64,000 bases of DNA from positions 310,001 to 374,000 of the forward strand of contig JBDOQK010000031.1 of assembly GCA_040437565.1 (NCBI GenBank), written 5' to 3'. The notes under the pieces are model-generated. The model was not told the origin of the DNA. It was given only the letters and a program-made list of their open reading frames with translations, and searched no databases. Below are positions 34,978-46,889 of the stretch, piece by piece; within the stretch, counting starts at the first letter, position 1, and each line of letters opens with the position of its first letter. The translations under genes were made by a program, and so were the position numbers. The DNA is from Albugo candida (lineage: Eukaryota; Oomycota; Peronosporomycetes; Albuginales).

Positions 34978-37040
34978 TTATCCAACATCGCTACACTCCT
35001 TAATCGCCTTCATATCTTCAATCTGAAGAGCAAGAGACGCCAACGTAAGCTCCAATTGATCAATTAGACGTGCCTCGAATTCTACATCTTTTTCATCTTC
35101 AGCTCGAGTATGTGACTTCTTAACATCCCTCAACTGATGTACTTCAAGTTGTAGTTTCTCTTTTTCTTCCTACAAATACACGTTAGCATGTAGTTCCGAT
35201 CAGACAGCAATACACGTACAGTAACACGTGACAACTGATTGCGGGTTTGCTGAAGTGACGACTGCGAGTCTTTGAGACGATCAACTAATATGTGCATCTA
35301 CAGTTGATCATGAGTAGAGGCTCATTGTAAAATGTATGGTGTTGAAACCAGTTCGTGAGATTCCAATTTTTGTTTTTCATCCGAAGGAGTCTCAGTCTTG
35401 GTGCTCTCCGTCTTTCTTCCTGATCCCTCACATATGCCTAGTATAAGTTTCTTCGACACATTCCACTTGAGCAAGAGTTCACAAAGAAAGAAATGCTTCT
35501 CTTTCGACTCATGCGCGAACCGATCAAGGTATTGCATTCGTTCAAGCGCAATGCATTCCAATTTCTTCGGCATGATGTCTTCAAGGAATCACGATGAATG
35601 ATGTAATTTCAACATTGAAATACATCTCACCGGAATATATGCCTGGTCCCTTCACACTAACAATGGGCAACGTATCATTGACTTGCAAACAACGATCAAC
35701 TATAATCGATATCCCTCGATCGGTGATCGTATTTTCACACAAGTTCAATCCTGCAAATAAGGGCTTCATGAAATGCTTGACATATTTTTTGTGGCAGATA
35801 TCACGAACCAAGAAGCCAGTGGTCACTACTAAGCGCTCCTTCAATTGCTTCAATAGTTTTGTCTCCAAAGTGATTTTTGGACAAGTCTAACAGGATTCGT
35901 GGACCTTCACATTTCGCTTCTCCGATACAGCGCAAGCTTTGGCTCCATACAGTCTCATCATTTGTGATTCCGAACAGCTACAAATGTGGATACTCACTCG
36001 TTACACAAACATCTTGATGAATGAATACGATTTAGCCCAACCGAAATGAGTTTGATAATGTGATTCTTGGAGCCATCCGTCAGCTTGCATTGTGCGAAAT
36101 TCATGTAATACACTGCAGGACTCCTTCCAATCGTTGGGGCCAGAACTAGATCTGTGAGTCAGATATGAGTCCGAAAAGTCGAAGAAGTCCACCTCTACCT
36201 CCAATTCCAGCATCTCCAAGTCTAGACCCCGACAAATCGATTCTTTCGAGTTTATAACATTTCGCAATGCCCTGGCGAAATTCCATCACTCAAGCAATCA
36301 TGTATACAAAATTCTTGTATAACCTTTTCAAGCATCACCACCTCCTTCTTACCAATCTTAATCCCTCGAACTTGTAGACATCGCAGGTTAGCGAATTTGT
36401 ACGATGCAAACGATACGGATCTGAGCATATAGTGTTGATAAGCATGGACTCGTTGTCAATATCTTTTGACGTTAGTATACTTTATTGCAATGGCGGATCC
36501 TTTTGAGGTGGCAGCAAAGGCTCTCTGCTGTCCCAATCGCGTTAGCTTGTGCCGTAAATCTATCCTCGCGCTATGTGTAAATGCGTCATTTCGTAAAAAG
36601 GGACAAATGATACCTCGATTGACCCGAATGCTTCCAAATGATATATTTATCTCTTTGATATTGCGGTTGTACAAAGCTTTCATGTGTACTCTCAGCTATG
36701 AACAGCATTTAAAACGACTTTTGTGCAACTGTGTCATATACATCCACGAAGATACCTCTTCGGATCCAAAAGTGTCAAGCTTGAGCGTGTACGCGTCATT
36801 TCTTCCGTACAAGTAAGAGCATTCATCACAAGATCATAGAGATAAATAGAATGGATTTTACCGAAGTGATTGGAGCAATAAGCGATCGGGTTCCAGATGA
36901 TATTTTGCACAGAGGCATTTGTACGCTTCCTGTACAGTATTAAACACTTCACGTCCTTCTCTCACGTTTCGATTTCTCTGACTTTGCGTCAACACTGATC
37001 TCTTCTGTGATCTATAAATCGCCGCTTTCGAATTGGTCAT
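34978..37040 (-). CDS. CEP78-like leucine-rich-repeat basal-body protein
   Basis: A multi-exon minus-strand gene; the clearest exons lie between 36690 and 34978 with introns of about 50-77 bp. Successive leucine-rich repeats read FANLRCLQVRGIKIG, LERIDLSGSRLGDAGIG, YMNFAQCKLTDGSK, ILLDLSKNHFGD and LNLCENTITDRGI. The segment ETVWSQSLRC lies where CEP78 has its ETWAESLR insert. The last exons form a coiled coil (LKDSQSSLQQTRNQL, EEKEKLQLEVHQLRD) ending ...KECSDVG. A probable first exon starts MTNSKAAIYRSQKRS at 37040. CEP78 sits at centrioles and basal bodies, which fits an organism with swimming spores. One junction (near 35975-36005) would need an intron of only about 20 bp, so the model there is uncertain. 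Confidence 0.55.
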
Positions 37041-37782
37041 AAGTCTTTTTGCGTTCCAAAAATCATCTCACAATTTTTGGAGAGCCATCGATGACATTAT
37101 CTAAAAACAAATAATATCAATAAGCTCGGTGTGACTGTTCCCATGACATTTAGTGTACCGAAAAAACTCAAGCTTTTGTGGTATTCCGGCTATAGCGACA
37201 AGTGCCTTTAGAGAATATAGCATAAATCATGAATTACTTAGTATGAACATGATGGGATCAAATACAATGACAGCAAGCCATTTAAGCTTGCGAATGTTTC
37301 AGTCACTGTCCGACATACATCCCAACTGTATTATTTTCGCTAGGTGTGCTGCAGCACCGGATATTGCGTTTACATATCTTTATATTCCAGTGATGCATGA
37401 AATAGGTCATTTGAAGCTTTGAAGATGATACAGAATTTTGCCGCGATTTCCAGACTGGTAGCGGCACTTTATACTGCTCCATATAGAAGGGTTAGTGCAG
37501 CCATCAACTGATTTGAGCCCATTTCGTCTACACTTTTCTTGGCTCAAATGCTCACGCTGCAAAGTCTTGCAAGAAGAGCTCTTATAAGGTGGGCGACTTG
37601 ACGAATGAGTGAGTGGGCGCATCATAAAAACATGGCTTTAATTGGATGAATGAAAGCTTGGTGGAAATGTCGATATTGGTAAAACGACATTTACCTTTAT
37701 ACTCGATCGCATTGCCTGACGCGATATGTCTTCTATCAAGCATAATTTTATTGCAGTTATCAAGCGACCGAAAACGTCAAAC
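37041..37782. other. Gene-poor stretch
   Basis: No supported gene. Upstream of the CEP78-like gene and of the short signal-peptide frame. Confidence 0.35.
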
Positions 37783-37926
37783 ATGAGGCATTTGTTGATC
37801 GCTGTCCTTGGCGTATATGTCCTCTATGCGCGCAAATATACTGCTGAGGATTCAATGGATGCAGCTACAAACAAGATGGCGACCGCTTCTCCTTCTATAT
37901 GTTGTATTGACACCGAAAAGACCTAG
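37783..37926 (+). CDS. Short signal-peptide frame, possible truncated family member
   Basis: Starts MRHLLIAVLGVYVLYARKY, a signal-peptide-like end followed by the YAR-x-Y motif seen after the signal peptide of the pepsin-lobe family. It then stops after 47 residues (ends CCIDTEKT). No pepsin-lobe sequence follows within the next few hundred bases. It is either a small secreted protein or the head of a truncated copy. Confidence 0.3.
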   Translation: MRHLLIAVLGVYVLYARKYTAEDSMDAATNKMATASPSICCIDTEKT

Positions 37927-38204
37927 GTGACCCACACAAAAGAATTGCCCTTCCTCACCAAAAACAACTAAGCGTCTAATTAAAGCTGGTTTGATGCAGC
38001 GTCGATCTAGTTCCGCGCACGTCGCAAATCTGATGCCGTGATTTCATAATCATTACGTTATGTGGTAACGCTACATTCAAAGTCGTATCACAAACATTTA
38101 ACTTGGAACTAATCCGCAAATATTCGGAGTGTGGTGGTGTTTGTAATTGCAGCATATAGGAGACAACTGATATAAGAATTGGTATACATTCTATCGGGTA
38201 CTAA

Positions 38205-39566
38205 TTACTCTTGCTTGGTCGTCGACCAATAGTCCATGATATCAAGCGCGACTTCACAACTCTCCCGAACTACTTGGTCTTGGTCGAATTGAAATTTTCG
38301 GAGGATGTCCGCACATTCTTTGGATCCAATAGCACCTAAAGCTTCAGCGGCTTCGTGTCGCACCATCCGATGCTCAGATTCGTCAAGTAACAAGCACTTC
38401 AATGCGGATATCGTCACAGGATTTTCCATCTGACCCATAACGTATGCAATCTCATGCCGAAACAACCGATTTGAATCCTTCAACGCTTTTGCTAATGCCT
38501 ATTCAGTAAAACCTGAGTCCGCTTATTTTTTGTCAGTNNNNNNNNNNNNNNNNNNNNNNNNNNNNNNNNNNNNNNNNNNNNNNNNNNNNNNNNNNNNNNN
38601 NNNNNNNNNNNNNNNNNNNNNNNNNNNNNNNNNNNNNAGCTTCAGCGGCTTCGTGTCGCACCATCCGATGCTCAGATTCGTCAAGTAACAAGCACTTCAA
38701 TGCGGATATCGTCACAGGATTTTCCATCTGACCCATAACGTATGCAATCTCATGCCGAAACAACCGATTTGAATCCTTCAACGCTTTTGCTAATGCCTAT
38801 TCAGTAAAACCTGAGTCCGCTTATTTTTTGTCAGTTCAAAAGTACGAGCTAACCATCGCTGATTCTTCCGTATTGCGATTACGGAGTGAAAACATGGCGC
38901 GGTATCGCTCAAATAGCGGTTTTGATGGATCTAGCAGTATAGATTCCAGAGAATTTGTGGAGACAGATTTCTCAAAAGCGGGTGCTGGATCGACAGATAA
39001 ATACGGGTTGCGATCAAGATCAGATTCATCAATTCTCGCCTCCTCCTATGCATACCATATGAGGTCAGAGTCAGTGAAAGTTGGATGCTACTGGAGCACA
39101 CCTTATTGATTTTGTATTGAATAAGGTCAATTGCGAGACGACAAGTTTCTGATATCTCCGAATTGGAGTGATCAACAAATTTCTTAAGAGCTTGTATTGA
39201 TTCTTTCTGACCAATTGCACCCAATGCTTCAGCTGCTTCATGACGTACCATCGAATCGTCAGCTTCATCGTGCAGTATTTCTTCTAACGCGGAACATGCG
39301 CGCGTATCCTGGAATTGACCGATCACATACGCGAGCTCATGCCGCATCAGCTCCGAATCGTTTCTATTTTGCAATGCTGATGCTAATTATAAGTACAGTT
39401 ATACCAAGCTATAGGCGATAGGAACGAAACCTTGTAGCAATACATGGAGATCCTCGTGCTTTCCACGTGTCCGTAGATAAAATATGGCTCGCGTACGCTT
39501 ACCTAAAGGCTGTGAAATATCAAGCAAGGCATCTCTCAATGCTTCAAATGACGGAGTTTGACACAT
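38205..39566 (-). CDS. Deoxyhypusine hydroxylase (HEAT-repeat, iron)
   Basis: Three exons on the minus strand starting MCQTPSFEALRDAL at 39566. Introns lie at 39430-39383, about 39100-39045 and about 38880-38810. Two halves of HEAT repeats carry the four iron-binding His-Glu pairs: MRHELAYVIGQ, VRHEAAEALGAIG, FRHEIAYVMGQ and VRHEAAEALGAIG. The linker NPYLSVDPAPA is also typical. The enzyme hydroxylates deoxyhypusine on eIF5A, the last step of hypusine formation, in the cytosol. Length is the usual ~300 aa once the false copy at gap 5 is dropped (path: 38638 rejoins 38339). The end is YWSTTKQE. A second partial copy of exon 1 (start 39942) is the duplicated flank of gap 6. Confidence 0.88.
38340..38835. 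repeat. Assembly gap 5 with duplicated flanks (198 bp)
   Basis: The 100 N at 38538-38637 are flanked by the same 198 bp (38340-38537 and 38638-38835). It lies inside the deoxyhypusine hydroxylase gene and falsely repeats one HEAT unit. Confidence 0.9.
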
Positions 39567-40071
39567 TCGTATCGACCAATCATTAAGTTTTTATTACCTA
39601 ATGGGTACGCTGCACCTAAATGTGTGTTAGTAATGAATGACTCATCACCTTGGAAACCGAGTGGGTGACGACGCTGCAAATTATGGTATGAGTAANNNNN
39701 NNNNNNNNNNNNNNNNNNNNNNNNNNNNNNNNNNNNNNNNNNNNNNNNNNNNNNNNNNNNNNNNNNNNNNNNNNNNNNNNNNNNNNNNNNNNNNNAGGAA
39801 CGAAACCTTGTAGCAATACATGGAGATCCTCGTGCTTTCCACGTGTCCGTAGATAAAATATGGCTCGCGTACGCTTACCTAAAGGCTGTGAAATATCAAG
39901 CAAGGCATCTCTCAATGCTTCAAATGACGGAGTTTGACACATTCGTATCGACCAATCATTAAGTTTTTATTACCTAATGGGTACGCTGCACCTAAATGTG
40001 TGTTAGTAATGAATGACTCATCACCTTGGAAACCGAGTGGGTGACGACGCTGCAAATTATGGTATGAGTAA
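39420..40071. repeat. Assembly gap 6 with duplicated flanks (276 bp)
   Basis: The 100 N at 39696-39795 are flanked by the same 276 bp (39420-39695 and 39796-40071). It duplicates the first exon and upstream region of deoxyhypusine hydroxylase. Confidence 0.9.
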
Positions 40072-41060
40072 TGGGCTAAATGAGTAACCATCGATCAATC
40101 ACGTCATGGGTGAGACGTTGGGCTAGAAGCAAAGGAGGCATTTTATTTTGGGAATTGTTGCCGGTGTTAGAGAACCCCTACGAAGGAGTCCTTGGCTACT
40201 TTTGTCGAAATCAGCTTTATGCTTAGCACAGAGGTTGTTTGACCTGAGACGATAGTAACTCTTGTTATGTTCTATTCGTCACATTTCGGATTTGGACGAT
40301 GGATACAAAATACGTGCATCCAGTATTTGCAGCAGTTATGGATCGGCAACATTGAAGCGATAAATTCGCTCGGCCGATTCATGCTCTTAATACGCAAGAA
40401 TTTCTCACCGAAATGGAGAGGTCTGAATCTGTTGAATTGGACGAATCGATCTTTATTCAATAATGATTGGTGGCATTTTCTGACACGCAGGGTGTGTGTT
40501 ATACATGATGGCACATGGTGCACTGACAACAGCAAGGGCCCTTTACTGCATTAGGGAATGCTCTTTTGCCATCCGGTCGGTTGCTTTTGAAGAAGGATTG
40601 CACAACTGGCTAGATGCAAACGCGGACGTAGACGATCAGCTGGCTCTTCTACTCACCCATCCATTGACAATTATATCCACTAATTCGATATTTTATCGTG
40701 GAACAGTTCATTCCGCCAATTTCAGTAGCAAGTGCGGATTCCACGTGTATCCGGATGCATCAATGTCATCATCGCCTTGTTCAGGAAGAGTTGGCTGTTT
40801 GTGCTCACACCGTGGTAAACTTTAACTAGTTTAGTAGGATACCACTTTGTGCCAACATTCCACCTCGCTTCCCCTCAAAAACTAGAGTCATTGTCAGCAA
40901 AGAAATCACGTAATTACTAGCAGTTAGATTGGCTCATATTGTTACAATAGCGATATGGAATGTAAGGAAGTAAGGGAGTGTAGAAAGCGAGACGCATCAG
41001 CACACTTCGAAAAAAGAATAAAGTTTGACGATCGCATGATCAAATTGAAATCGAGTATGA

Positions 41061-41471
41061 TCAAGCTGGATAACAGAGAGTAACCAAAGCATGGCCGTTT
41101 GAGACTGCAATCCGGTAACAACAAGTAGTCATTTGCAGAGACCAAACTTGCTGTGCGTATATTAATTCGCAGTCAAGTTGATGACTTATGGTGTATTTCT
41201 GACAACTTATGGCTGGCGTAGCATAAGTAAAGACTTCAGTAATGTAGTCGCCAATACATTTCATCAAGTTAAGCTCGGACATGTTGCTTATCCGTAATCC
41301 GCTTCCTTGCAACATCTTGCCTAGTCTTATAACAAGGTAGCCGCTTTCTTCATAAATGTTCTGCTTGTCGGGTTGGAGCATCCGATTTAATGGTGAGATG
41401 GGTCCTATACATATGATGCGCGGTGTTAAGTGCGTGAGCGAGCCATAATGTAAGGCTATGTGATGACTCAA
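41061..41471 (-). CDS. Weak open frame, unidentified (136 aa)
   Basis: Starts MSHHIALHYGSLTH and ends LVTLCYPA. Composition is protein-like but there is no domain, signal peptide or paralogue here. The second, partial copy at 41651-41985 is the duplicated contig end at gap 7, not an independent gene. Confidence 0.2.
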   Translation of the reverse strand: MSHHIALHYGSLTHLTPRIICIGPISPLNRMLQPDKQNIYEESGYLVIRLGKMLQGSGLRISNMSELNLMKCIGDYITEVFTYATPAISCQKYTISHQLDCELIYAQQVWSLQMTTCCYRIAVSNGHALVTLCYPA

Positions 41472-42064
41472 TGATATGGTCGTACCATAAATATAGGAGC
41501 TAGTAGATGCCAGCTAGATAATTGCGCCCTACTCAGCTAAACATTTCGATNNNNNNNNNNNNNNNNNNNNNNNNNNNNNNNNNNNNNNNNNNNNNNNNNN
41601 NNNNNNNNNNNNNNNNNNNNNNNNNNNNNNNNNNNNNNNNNNNNNNNNNNAGAGACCAAACTTGCTGTGCGTATATTAATTCGCAGTCAAGTTGATGACT
41701 TATGGTGTATTTCTGACAACTTATGGCTGGCGTAGCATAAGTAAAGACTTCAGTAATGTAGTCGCCAATACATTTCATCAAGTTAAGCTCGGACATGTTG
41801 CTTATCCGTAATCCGCTTCCTTGCAACATCTTGCCTAGTCTTATAACAAGGTAGCCGCTTTCTTCATAAATGTTCTGCTTGTCGGGTTGGAGCATCCGAT
41901 TTAATGGTGAGATGGGTCCTATACATATGATGCGCGGTGTTAAGTGCGTGAGCGAGCCATAATGTAAGGCTATGTGATGACTCAATGATATGGTCGTACC
42001 ATAAATATAGGAGCTAGTAGATGCCAGCTAGATAATTGCGCCCTACTCAGCTAAACATTTCGAT
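41137..42064. repeat. Assembly gap 7 with duplicated flanks (414 bp)
   Basis: The 100 N at 41551-41650 are flanked by the same 414 bp (41137-41550 and 41651-42064). Confidence 0.9.
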
Positions 42065-43143
42065 AATTCGCTCATAATAGCTTGTGCGAGTCGAACAGAA
42101 GCGAGTTCCATTAATAGCGTGAATTTTCCACAAGTAAAAGCATGACTCATGCAGCATTTTGAGAACCTAACAGTCATAGATGTAGTTCACAGTATGCAAG
42201 GTATTCTTCACTCGTACATCGGTCATAGCAAATAAAATACATAACTCAGCGTGAGATAAACCTGATTATGAAGGTAAGAATGACCCGTTAGTAATGCACT
42301 CGATCGGCAATACAATCGACATTCTCCTTGGCCGTGTCAAACTTAGGCATGCCCTAGCACATACATCCTGTGACAGGCTTTGTCATCGATAATGAGGTAG
42401 ACCGCTGGTATATCGTGCTTTCTGGAATGAACTTGGTATTTAAGCAGCAAAAGTTGTGCAAGCGAATGAGTTGAAAGCCACGAGAGTACAACATGAGTAC
42501 CACCGACGCAAGCGATAAAGTCATCGACAACCACTCAAGGTCGAGATCAACACCTAAGTCTTCATGCACTCCACCCATCCACTGTCTGTGCTTTCTATCG
42601 ACACACGATGCTTTCAAAGAAGATCACTTCACTATCCGCTTGGACAGGATGGAGCGAAGAGTTTACACCGGCTCGTTGGGTTAGGAATAGCTCTATAGAG
42701 TGAGTTTGATAAAACATCACACGTTTTTGCACGTGGCAATAGTGTGAAACGCTTTGCATGACAGACGCACCCATTGAGCAGAAAGGCTGATGAAGACGAA
42801 TTACAGATTGCTCACGTGGTGTCGAGTCATTTCGATGGACTTTTTAAAGTGTTTGATCCACATGCTTTTACATATACGAGTCAGGAGGACTGCAGTAATT
42901 ACAATAAACCCGTTGAAGGCATGGCAATCATCATATGGGTTGCTGTGTCGTGGGAGTGGTTGTGCGAGCTTGAATTTGTTTTCTCCACGGTATGGGTAAA
43001 TCGTGAGAATCACCAAGGCGAAAAGGTTTATGCGGTCGAGACACACGGAATCAAATAATAGCTGCGAGGCTCAAATGAGACTCAAACCTTGGCCGTGTGT
43101 CTGGAAAAGCTCTACTTTCTTAGCGTCTCTTCCGCTTTCCTGC

Positions 43144-43299
43144 TTTGACAGATGATGACTATAAATAAACCNNNNNNNNNNNNNNNNNNNNNNNNNNNNN
43201 NNNNNNNNNNNNNNNNNNNNNNNNNNNNNNNNNNNNNNNNNNNNNNNNNNNNNNNNNNNNNNNNNNNNNNNTTTGACAGATGATGACTATAAATAAACC
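43144..43299. repeat. Assembly gap 8 with short duplicated flanks (28 bp)
   Basis: The 100 N at 43172-43271 have the same 28 bp before (43144-43171) and after (43272-43299), beginning tttgacagatgatgac. This is the shortest overlap of the nine. Confidence 0.85.
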
Positions 43300-43725
43300 T
43301 TATACTGAGCAGTATGGCGCATTTGACCCTACCTAGCAAATTCGCTCAGCGAAAAGACCGATCAGTGCACCTGCTTCGTAAACGCCAGCCCTTACCGGCT
43401 GGCGGCTGCGGTATGTGCTTCTCATTCCTAACTGCGCATACAATTGCACTTTGAGTAGAAGACCGTCCCCATCTGATCTATTGCTTTCCTGTCTCTCCCT
43501 TTCCTCCCTCTTTTCTTATCACTTATATTGTGGTTTTGTATACGTGCCCACGTATGTATGACTAATGGGTTTATTCTGTCATTACTTAATTCACTTTACT
43601 GCTCTCACACCACTACCAATCAATTGCACGGCACTCCGAAAGGCGTTTCCAAGCAAAACAGTCCCACATTAACGAGCCAGTAAATTTTCTGAAAGTATAT
43701 CAATAGCGCGAAAACGTTCACAGAC

Positions 43726-45078
43726 ATGATGACTACGTTTCACACTGAACTTGACTTTAGTAATTCCGGCAGTAATCCCGCAAACCCATCCAATATGATA
43801 CGAATCAGCGCACATCACACAGACCATCAAGACAATGGCATGAAAGCAATGCAGCTCAGTCCGCAATTTGGCATGGATGAATTACGTGACTTTTGTGGGC
43901 CTCTTGGAGGTGGAGCTCCATTCAAAACCGGACTGACACCTCGTTCCAACTTGTTCAGCACAGGACTCACACCTCGTTCTGGATTGACGCCACGTAATCA
44001 TTCTTATCAGTCTGGATTACAGCATTCAAATATGTCGAATGGAACCGCGAACCACCACTTGTTGACACAAGATGAAACAGCAATGTACTTGAACCGTGAA
44101 AATCTCGGATTTTCACCACCAAGAAGCGGCTCCATTACTAAAATATCACCTAGCGGATACACTCCAAAAGATCTTAGTGGCATGAAAGTTCCTCTTCGCT
44201 ATCCTCATGCGTTCAACAGCACACCCAAATACGAGTTGACGGAATTGCACTCGGGGAACCAATCCTCATCTCAGCACCTCGGATCGAATGACATGACCAT
44301 GTTTGACTACATGCAGCGCCCCACATCAACGTCATTGGTAGGATCAAATAATAGTATAGAAATTTCCAGTCAGGATGATATGGATGAGAGACGTCGAATG
44401 AAGAATCGAGAGCGTGTACGAAAATGCCGTAAACGCAAACAAGATCGATTAAATTTTCTTGAAGACCGAACAGACTTGCTAGAAAGAGAGAATGGTGTTC
44501 TTCGCGCCAAGGTCGAGAGTCGAGACTCGGAGCAATTGACAGATGCAGAAATAGACGCGCTTCGAGTAAAGCAAACGAACACCATCGCGGCGTATGTCCA
44601 AGCATACAATGGAGACAAAGCTGATTTCAACAATTTAGCTCGCTCCATCTTCAATGATTTCAGTCGAATTATCTACGGAAACGGTGGAACTCAAACATCA
44701 GGAGTCGACACAATTGTAGCAGTTAAGGAATCCAACGACAAAATTTTCAACCTGTACAACATTAAGCAGTACTCTGTGCAATGGAATCAAAACTCAAACA
44801 ACAAATGCGTTGTGTATATGAATGTCCAGGTCTCCGTCCAACCCAACGCGGAACAAAATGTCCCATTTACAACGCCGTTTGCTCGTATATCGACTTTTTT
44901 TGAGCCTGGACACGTATTCGAGTTTCAAATGGCATCACATCTCACATTCCAAGGTGCTAAAATAGACGAAGAAATTCGATTACTCAATTTGCAACTCATT
45001 GCCAATCTCGCGATTGCAGAATTTCACAATGACCCCAAAAAGGCAACCGAAGTATTGCGATCACTTGTTTCAATTTGA
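43726..45078 (+). CDS. bZIP transcription factor
   Basis: An intronless gene of 450 residues. The basic region (about residues 222-240) reads MKNRERVRKCRKRKQ and keeps the N-x7-R DNA-contact signature (Asn227, Arg235), with Cys before the Arg. The leucine zipper follows (LNFLEDRTDLLERENGVL). The N-terminal part is Ser/Asn/Pro rich and has three GLTPR units at about residues 67-92 (TGLTPRSNLF, TGLTPRSGLTPRN), candidate proline-directed kinase sites. The C-terminal 160 residues form a mixed alpha/beta region (VDTIVAVKESNDKIF..., FARISTFFEPG, EIRLLNLQLIANLA) that resembles an NTF2-like/SnoaL cone; this is a guess from pattern. bZIPs bind DNA as dimers. Targets are unknown. Confidence 0.85.
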   Translation: MMTTFHTELDFSNSGSNPANPSNMIRISAHHTDHQDNGMKAMQLSPQFGMDELRDFCGPLGGGAPFKTGLTPRSNLFSTGLTPRSGLTPRNHSYQSGLQHSNMSNGTANHHLLTQDETAMYLNRENLGFSPPRSGSITKISPSGYTPKDLSGMKVPLRYPHAFNSTPKYELTELHSGNQSSSQHLGSNDMTMFDYMQRPTSTSLVGSNNSIEISSQDDMDERRRMKNRERVRKCRKRKQDRLNFLEDRTDLLERENGVLRAKVESRDSEQLTDAEIDALRVKQTNTIAAYVQAYNGDKADFNNLARSIFNDFSRIIYGNGGTQTSGVDTIVAVKESNDKIFNLYNIKQYSVQWNQNSNNKCVVYMNVQVSVQPNAEQNVPFTTPFARISTFFEPGHVFEFQMASHLTFQGAKIDEEIRLLNLQLIANLAIAEFHNDPKKATEVLRSLVSI

Positions 45079-45239
45079 ATGTTTCCATTTTCGCATACAC
45101 ATAACCATGTCACATAATAGAAATACAAAACTCCTCCATTGTATCATTTCATCTGCGCTGTAGCTCTTTTATGTCACACTCTATTTCACAGCATCCTTAC
45201 TTCCTGTGATCCACCTCATTTCCTCATCATCACGTTGAT

Positions 45240-46889
45240 ATGGCGCAACCTGGTACGTGTGAGCTAGAGCACGCTTTGTGCTTGCGGTTAATCCTCTATT
45301 AATTCTACAAGTACAATTTCATAATCCGAATGCGCCATTCCGCCATCGACAGCAAACGGCATCGTCTGACTCCGCTCCGAGACAGAGCAATCCGCCGGGA
45401 TGGATTCGACCTCAAAGCGGAGGACCACATCCACCATCAAACGCTTTTGTTTCCCCTCCCGCGCCACCCGCCAACAGGAATGAAGACAATCAGTATCATC
45501 AGCTTCCCACAAATCGAACATCGCCATTCCAATCTGGTGTTCCTCCACAACACAATCAGGTTGAGCTCATTGGGGTACAGAGGCCTGTCTAACACTCGAT
45601 TGTTCCCAAACAGTTCACGGGAGGAGCTACCGCTAATTTCCAAGTCAATCAAGCACACTCACAACCGCAGCAATATATGCAACCGAGCCCGAGCACTGCC
45701 TTTCCAAGCGCTAATGTGAACACTTTTGAAACCCGTACACAGAATCATCCAATGCGACAAACCTCTACGTTTCAACCGGGGCCAGGTCGGGGGCAACAAG
45801 ACTTTTTCAACCAGTTTTCGCAGTTTGTGCCTTCCATCGTTCATTTGTCTTTCCGCTCATCGCTAATGTTTGTCAGAAATCCGATGGCTGGAGTTGCAAT
45901 GAGCACTGCCAGCGACTTCTTACAGAAGCAATCACAAGCGTACATTCCAGGTCTGAGAATCTACCATAGTGAGAGTATATTGAATGGTGCTTTAGGAGCG
46001 TATGGAGTTTGGGGGAGATTGAAGCACTATTTCACAGTGGATAACAATTACGTAAAAAATCGGCTCAAGGTTTTGCATTTCAACTTTTTATTGAATATTT
46101 TGACAGAAGATTGTTTCCACAGATATTATTGTTTCCATTTTGGCACAAAAATTGGCGAAGAATTGGCGATACAACGGATCCGAATCAGAACAAGGTGATG
46201 GAAGATCCGACGTTGATAAAGATTATTGCTGATGATTGATTTTCCAGTACGCTCCGCCGATCAATGATATCAACGCACCGGATCTGTATATCCCGCTCAT
46301 GGGCTTCCTGACATATATCTTGATTGTCGGATATACAAAAGGAGCTTCCAATCAGTATGTAGATGTGAACATATTCAATTTCTCATACGAGTCTTGTGCA
46401 GATTTAGCCCCGATGTCATTGGGGCGGATGCGAGCTATTGTTTGGTCATGCAGTTGATTGAAGTGGCGATATTGGCATCATTTCTGTATCTGCTGAATAG
46501 TTCCGTCTCCTTTTTGGACTTGATTGCATTCTCTGGATACAAGTACACATCTCTTGTCATTGACACGATATGCTACCAGCTCTTTGGCTCTTTGGCGTAT
46601 TACGGTTCCTTGATCTATACTGGCATCGCTCTCTCCTACTTCACGGTAAGTGCTTGTATCAGCTTAACAATCCGATGTATTGACATTATCAACGGCAGCT
46701 CAATTGCATGAAAGGAAGCGTTCCGGAACCAATTTCTGAAAAGCGATCTTTCCGAAATTATGTCCTATTCGGGTAAGTATTCTCAATCAGCCGATCACCC
46801 ACGTACCTCAATGATTCCTCTGTAGTGTCTCATGTCTCCAACTGGTTCTTGTATGCTTCATCTCGTACACCACTGCACCACGCCTTTAG
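45240..46889 (+). CDS. YIF1: YIF1-family Golgi/ER membrane protein
   Basis: Eight exons fit exactly: 45240-45252, 45312-45559, 45614-46069, 46123-46194, 46248-46354, 46402-46645, 46699-46772 and 46826-46889. Introns are 47-59 bp, all phases closing, for about 425 residues. The N-terminal 190 residues are a Pro/Gln/Asn-rich cytosolic tail. Then come family landmarks: GALGAYGVWGRLKHYFTVDNNYV, split here as GALGAYGVWGRL and HYFTVDNNYV, LLFPFWHKNW and INAPDLYIPLMGFLTYIL, with about five membrane segments to the end (VSCLQLVLVCFISYTTAPRL). YIF1 partners YIP1 in ER-to-Golgi vesicle transport. The tail is longer than in yeast or animals. Confidence 0.9.

Larger units (their letters stand above)
40072..43725. 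other. Gene-poor stretch with gaps 7 and 8
   Basis: No gene strongly supported over 3.6 kb. Frames at 40267-40825 (plus, two overlapping) and 41061-41471 (minus) are listed or mentioned with low confidence. A pyrimidine-rich stretch at about 43480-43530 precedes the bZIP gene. The last few hundred bases are presumably the bZIP 5' region. Confidence 0.4.
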
